Shown here one piece after another: positions 61,450 to 64,000 of a stretch of 64,000 nucleotides of DNA; within the stretch, counting starts at the first letter, position 1; each line of letters begins with the position of its first letter. This DNA is from Metabacillus schmidteae. Lineage in GTDB: Bacteria; Bacillota; Bacilli; Bacillales; Bacillaceae. Location: NCBI RefSeq assembly GCF_903166545.1, contig NZ_CAESCH010000002.1, positions 558,001 to 622,000 on the forward strand, written 5' to 3'. The position numbers and the translations under genes were made by a program. The notes under the pieces are model-generated. The model did not search any database, was not told where the DNA came from, and was given only the letters and a program-made list of their open reading frames with translations.

Positions 61450-62241
61450 TTATCTCAATAACGATTCTGCACCATCAATATAAATTTCTGTTCCGGTTAT
61501 ATGTGAAGATAAATCAGATGCTAAAAATGTAACCAAATCAGCTACCTGTTCGGATTTCCCTGGTTTATGGTCGAGAGGCTGGTCTCCCTCAGGGAAAACG
61601 ATAGGGATTTCAATCTTTTTTAGGTCAGAGGATTGATGAATTGACTCTTGAATATTTGTTTCAATCGCACCGGGACAAACCGCATTAACACGGATTTTAT
61701 ATTTGGCAAGTTCTAATGCAGACATTTTCATAAACGCAATCTGCCCGGCTTTTGATGTACTATAAGCGGTAAAACCAGTTTGTGAGAAAATGCGGTTACC
61801 ACTAACAGAGCTTGTAATAATAATGCTGCCTCCATCATCTTTCATAAACGGAATCGCATGTTTAACTGTTAGGAAAGTTCCTGTTAAATTAGTATTAATG
61901 GTACGATTCCAATCTTCTTCATTCATCGTTTCAATCGGTGCCATTTCTCCAGCTATACCGGCATTAGCGAATAAAATATCCACACGTTCCCACTCATCCA
62001 CTGCAGCTTTTATTCCATCCTCTATTTCCTGTGATGAATTGATGTCACATGTTTTAGCAATCGCCTTGCCACCAGCTTCTTCAATTTGTTTTTTAACGTG
62101 ATTCGCATCCTCAAAATGAATATCTAACAAACATACTTTTGCACCTTCATTTGCTAAACGAAAAGCAGTGGCACGTCCTATCCCGGAACCACCGCCGGTG
62201 ATAACAGCTACTTTCCCCTTAAGGTTATGATTAGTTAACAT
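61450..62241 (-). CDS. SDR family NAD(P)-dependent oxidoreductase
   Basis: 263 residues. Cofactor motif TGGGSGIG (about 15-22), NAG in FANAGIAG, catalytic Ser in ITSSVSG and YxxxK in AYSTSKAG. Asp in LLDIHF suggests NAD preference. Classical SDR of the glucose/3-oxoacyl reductase type; substrate unknown. ATG 62241 with aaaggg upstream on the minus strand. Confidence 0.9.
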   Translation of the reverse strand: MLTNHNLKGKVAVITGGGSGIGRATAFRLANEGAKVCLLDIHFEDANHVKKQIEEAGGKAIAKTCDINSSQEIEDGIKAAVDEWERVDILFANAGIAGEMAPIETMNEEDWNRTINTNLTGTFLTVKHAIPFMKDDGGSIIITSSVSGNRIFSQTGFTAYSTSKAGQIAFMKMSALELAKYKIRVNAVCPGAIETNIQESIHQSSDLKKIEIPIVFPEGDQPLDHKPGKSEQVADLVTFLASDLSSHITGTEIYIDGAESLLR

Positions 62242-62342
62242 GATTAATAGCCCTTTCTTATTTAGATATTTCTTATATATTTAACAGAAATCAGTTATCG
62301 TAAACCATATAACCATTGGTATGATGATAAGAGGAGGAAAAG

Positions 62343-62387
62343 ATGAAACTTTCATTCTATCTATTCGTACTATGTAAGGGAGTATAA
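62343..62387 (+). CDS. Possible 14-codon leader peptide
   Basis: MKLSFYLFVLCKGV, ATG 62343 with an excellent RBS (aggagg at 62332-62337). Its stop overlaps a further tiny ORF (taATGATGG). It lies 40 bases before the lipoprotein gene. Size makes this uncertain; it could be a leader peptide or a chance SD/ATG pair. Confidence 0.3.
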   Translation: MKLSFYLFVLCKGV

Positions 62388-62428
62388 TGATGGAAAAATT
62401 ATGAATAGGCAAAATAGAGGTGATAAAT

Positions 62429-63856
62429 ATGATTAATAAATATTGGCTTATCTCGTTTTTCTCAATCCTACTTATTTGTGGAGGATGTGCAAATACTGAT
62501 GATAAACAAGTATCAACAGCAAATGAGAAGAAAAATGAACAGGCTGCGGTAAACCAGGAAGAAAAGAGTCAAGGGGAGCTATCTAAAATAAATGAGCTTT
62601 CCACATCTGTAACAGTGGAGTCCTTAATGGAATTTAAGGCAGGAGAATTAACAAAAGATATTACATATGAAGAAGATACAGAGCAAGTTTTGTGGGGACT
62701 TGAAGAACTCGAACCTCAGTATATAAATAACATGAAAGAAGTATTAGAACCATTAACGGAGGAGGCGGATGATCCGGAAACTCTTATGAAAGCACTGGTG
62801 TATTATGCAGGGAGTCCGAGCTATGATGAAATTGTCCGGGATTTAGATTCATTTACTCCGGGATTTAATGAGCCGTTGCTTCCTCGTCCCGAACAGGTTA
62901 CGAAAAGTGAAAGTACTGGTAAGGAAAACTATTCTTATATTTTACTTGATGCAAGTTCAAGTATGTTACTAGACTCAGAGGGAAAGCTGCGCATGGATAT
63001 TGCAAAAAATGCTGTTGAAAGCTTTGCGGAGGCCATAAGTGATTCAAGTCAGGTTTCACTTGTTGCATTTGGTCATAGAGGTGACGATTCTGATAATGGA
63101 AAGGGAGAATCATGCTCGAAAATTGAAGAAGTCTATCAAATGGGAGCTTATGATGCTAAAGCTATGAATGAAGCTCTTACTGCCATTGAGGCAAAAGGAT
63201 GGACCCCTTTAGCAACTGCAATAGAAAAGACTAGTGAATTTAGTAAGAATCTTGATGGTCAAATCACAATTTATATTGTTAGCGATGGTGTTGAAACATG
63301 TGATGGAAATCCAACTAAAGCGGCAGAGCAATTTGTTAAGCAAAAAGGAGAGGACAATATTTCTGTTAATATTATAGGATTTCAAGTTGACAATGAAGCA
63401 GAAAACCAGCTAAAAGCTGTTGCAAATGCAGGTAATGGAGAATATTTTGCTGCTAATGGTGAAGAGGAGCTATTGTCCACAATTGAGTACGAATGGCTTC
63501 CTTCCATGCTAGAGCTCACTTGGGCTCCAGTTAATTATGTTCCAGATGGTTGGGAGATTTTCCGCGAAACTGAAAGAGTCACAGACTTAACACAGGGGTG
63601 GACTGCTTCAACTACGAGAGAAAATCAAAGATTCCAGGAAGGATTAAAGATCTGGAAAGAACAAGGAAGTTTAACAGATGAAACGTTAGCGGAAGTCGAA
63701 GAATTACTCACCAAACGTGAAGAGGAATTAAAAAAACTTAAAGATGAATTACAGGAAAGAAACAAGGAAAAAATTGATACAAAAGTAAACGAGATAAAAG
63801 GAAATGTTGATAAATGGGTTGAGGAAATGAAGAGTTTAAAGGAACAGGCTCAATAG
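62429..63856 (+). CDS. vWA-domain lipoprotein
   Basis: 475 residues. Lipoprotein signal with lipobox-like CGGC (about 18-21). A von Willebrand A domain spans about 165-345, with the MIDAS motif DASSS in NYSYILLDASSSMLLD, VAFGHRGDD and VSDGVETCDG. The C-terminal 60 residues are a Lys/Glu coiled coil. Resembles the YwmC/YwmD-type secreted vWA proteins of Bacillus; function unknown. ATG 62429 follows agaggtgat; GTG 62420 is inside that RBS. Confidence 0.85.
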   Translation: MINKYWLISFFSILLICGGCANTDDKQVSTANEKKNEQAAVNQEEKSQGELSKINELSTSVTVESLMEFKAGELTKDITYEEDTEQVLWGLEELEPQYINNMKEVLEPLTEEADDPETLMKALVYYAGSPSYDEIVRDLDSFTPGFNEPLLPRPEQVTKSESTGKENYSYILLDASSSMLLDSEGKLRMDIAKNAVESFAEAISDSSQVSLVAFGHRGDDSDNGKGESCSKIEEVYQMGAYDAKAMNEALTAIEAKGWTPLATAIEKTSEFSKNLDGQITIYIVSDGVETCDGNPTKAAEQFVKQKGEDNISVNIIGFQVDNEAENQLKAVANAGNGEYFAANGEEELLSTIEYEWLPSMLELTWAPVNYVPDGWEIFRETERVTDLTQGWTASTTRENQRFQEGLKIWKEQGSLTDETLAEVEELLTKREEELKKLKDELQERNKEKIDTKVNEIKGNVDKWVEEMKSLKEQAQ

Positions 63857-63860
63857 TTCA

Positions 63861-63907
63861 AAGAAAAAGATGAACACTGTACTAAACAGTGTTCATCTTT
63901 TTCTTTA
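63861..63907 (+). terminator. Terminator after vWA lipoprotein
   Basis: AAAGATGAACACTGT / ACAGTGTTCATCTTT with T-rich tail; perfect stem of about 20 bp. Nothing recognised from here to the window end. Confidence 0.92.
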
Positions 63908-64000
63908 TATATTTTGAAATTGAAAATGTGCTATGTCATGTATAGGTTCTACTATAGAAGGTAGACAATTAAGATTGAATATGGCATAAATTTTTTAAGG

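Noticed and set aside
1..64000. CRISPR array, prophage, integrase, transposase, tRNA or rRNA
   Set aside because: None recognised; repeats present are intergenic palindromic or degenerate types without regular spacer structure.

Overview
The window is chromosomal DNA from a low-GC, endospore-forming Firmicute of the Bacillaceae type. The evidence is the AT-rich composition, strong AGGAGG-type ribosome binding sites with many TTG and GTG starts, a gerA-type germinant receptor operon, and close matches in gene content and operators to Bacillus subtilis (cysJI, yciC/zagA, lmrAB, tkt, deoR, swrC, glpP, cwlO). The species cannot be fixed from the sequence. No rRNA, tRNA, CRISPR array, prophage or transposase gene was seen.

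Layout. 1-5.7 kb is the 3' part of a C-P lyase (phosphonate) operon: phnI end, phnJ, phnK, phnM, a hexapeptide acyltransferase, phnL, a GNAT acetyltransferase and a PHP-family phosphoesterase whose 3' end runs into a REP-like repeat. 5.9-6.7 kb is a small MerR/SRPBCC operon. 6.7-13.5 kb is an organosulfur island: TauE/SafE permease, SsuE-type flavin reductase, an FbpA-like small protein, an NtaA/DszA-type flavin monooxygenase, ssuB (frameshifted), ssuC, ssuA and yezD. 13.6-19.8 kb holds lmrA-lmrB drug efflux, a histidine phosphatase, and a TetR regulator divergent from an ABC-2 exporter with a clear operator between them. 20-23.7 kb is cysJI (assimilatory sulfite reductase). 23.9-28.7 kb holds an MhqR-box-controlled ring-cleaving dioxygenase, uppP, an MFS transporter and an aldehyde dehydrogenase.

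28.7-30.6 kb has two repeat insertions, then a Fur-box-controlled trio: an Fe-S PD-(D/E)XK-like protein with an in-frame stop, an IDEAL-domain protein and an FbpA-like protein. 30.7-36 kb (minus strand) is a germinant receptor operon A-C-D-B-B. 36-40.5 kb has glpP, an alpha/beta hydrolase, cheX, an AlkC-like glycosylase and an SGNH hydrolase. A 1-kb repeat-rich gap then precedes a CwlO-like peptidoglycan hydrolase. 43-44.5 kb is a Zur regulon unit (zagA and a zinc-free rpmG) with two Zur boxes.

44.9-51.3 kb is a cobalamin uptake locus. A promoter and cobalamin riboswitch precede a sortase-anchored transcobalamin-like protein, a DUF4430 lipoprotein, and a complete ECF transporter (EcfT, fused EcfA-EcfA', S component). 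This reads as a cell-wall to membrane relay for vitamin B12. 51.4-57.9 kb has an orphan histidine kinase, a full-length phosphofructokinase-like pseudoenzyme translationally coupled to transketolase, a DeoR/SorC regulator, a PfpI/DJ-1 protein and a GNAT protein. 58-64 kb has a SwrC-type RND pump, an SDR oxidoreductase (minus strand) and a vWA-domain lipoprotein.

The observations most worth a second look are the B12 capture locus, the PFK-like pseudoenzyme fused in translation to tkt, the Fur-controlled Fe-S protein with a premature stop, a repeated hairpin motif upstream of two sulfur genes, and an fbpA-like gene enclosed by perfect inverted repeats.
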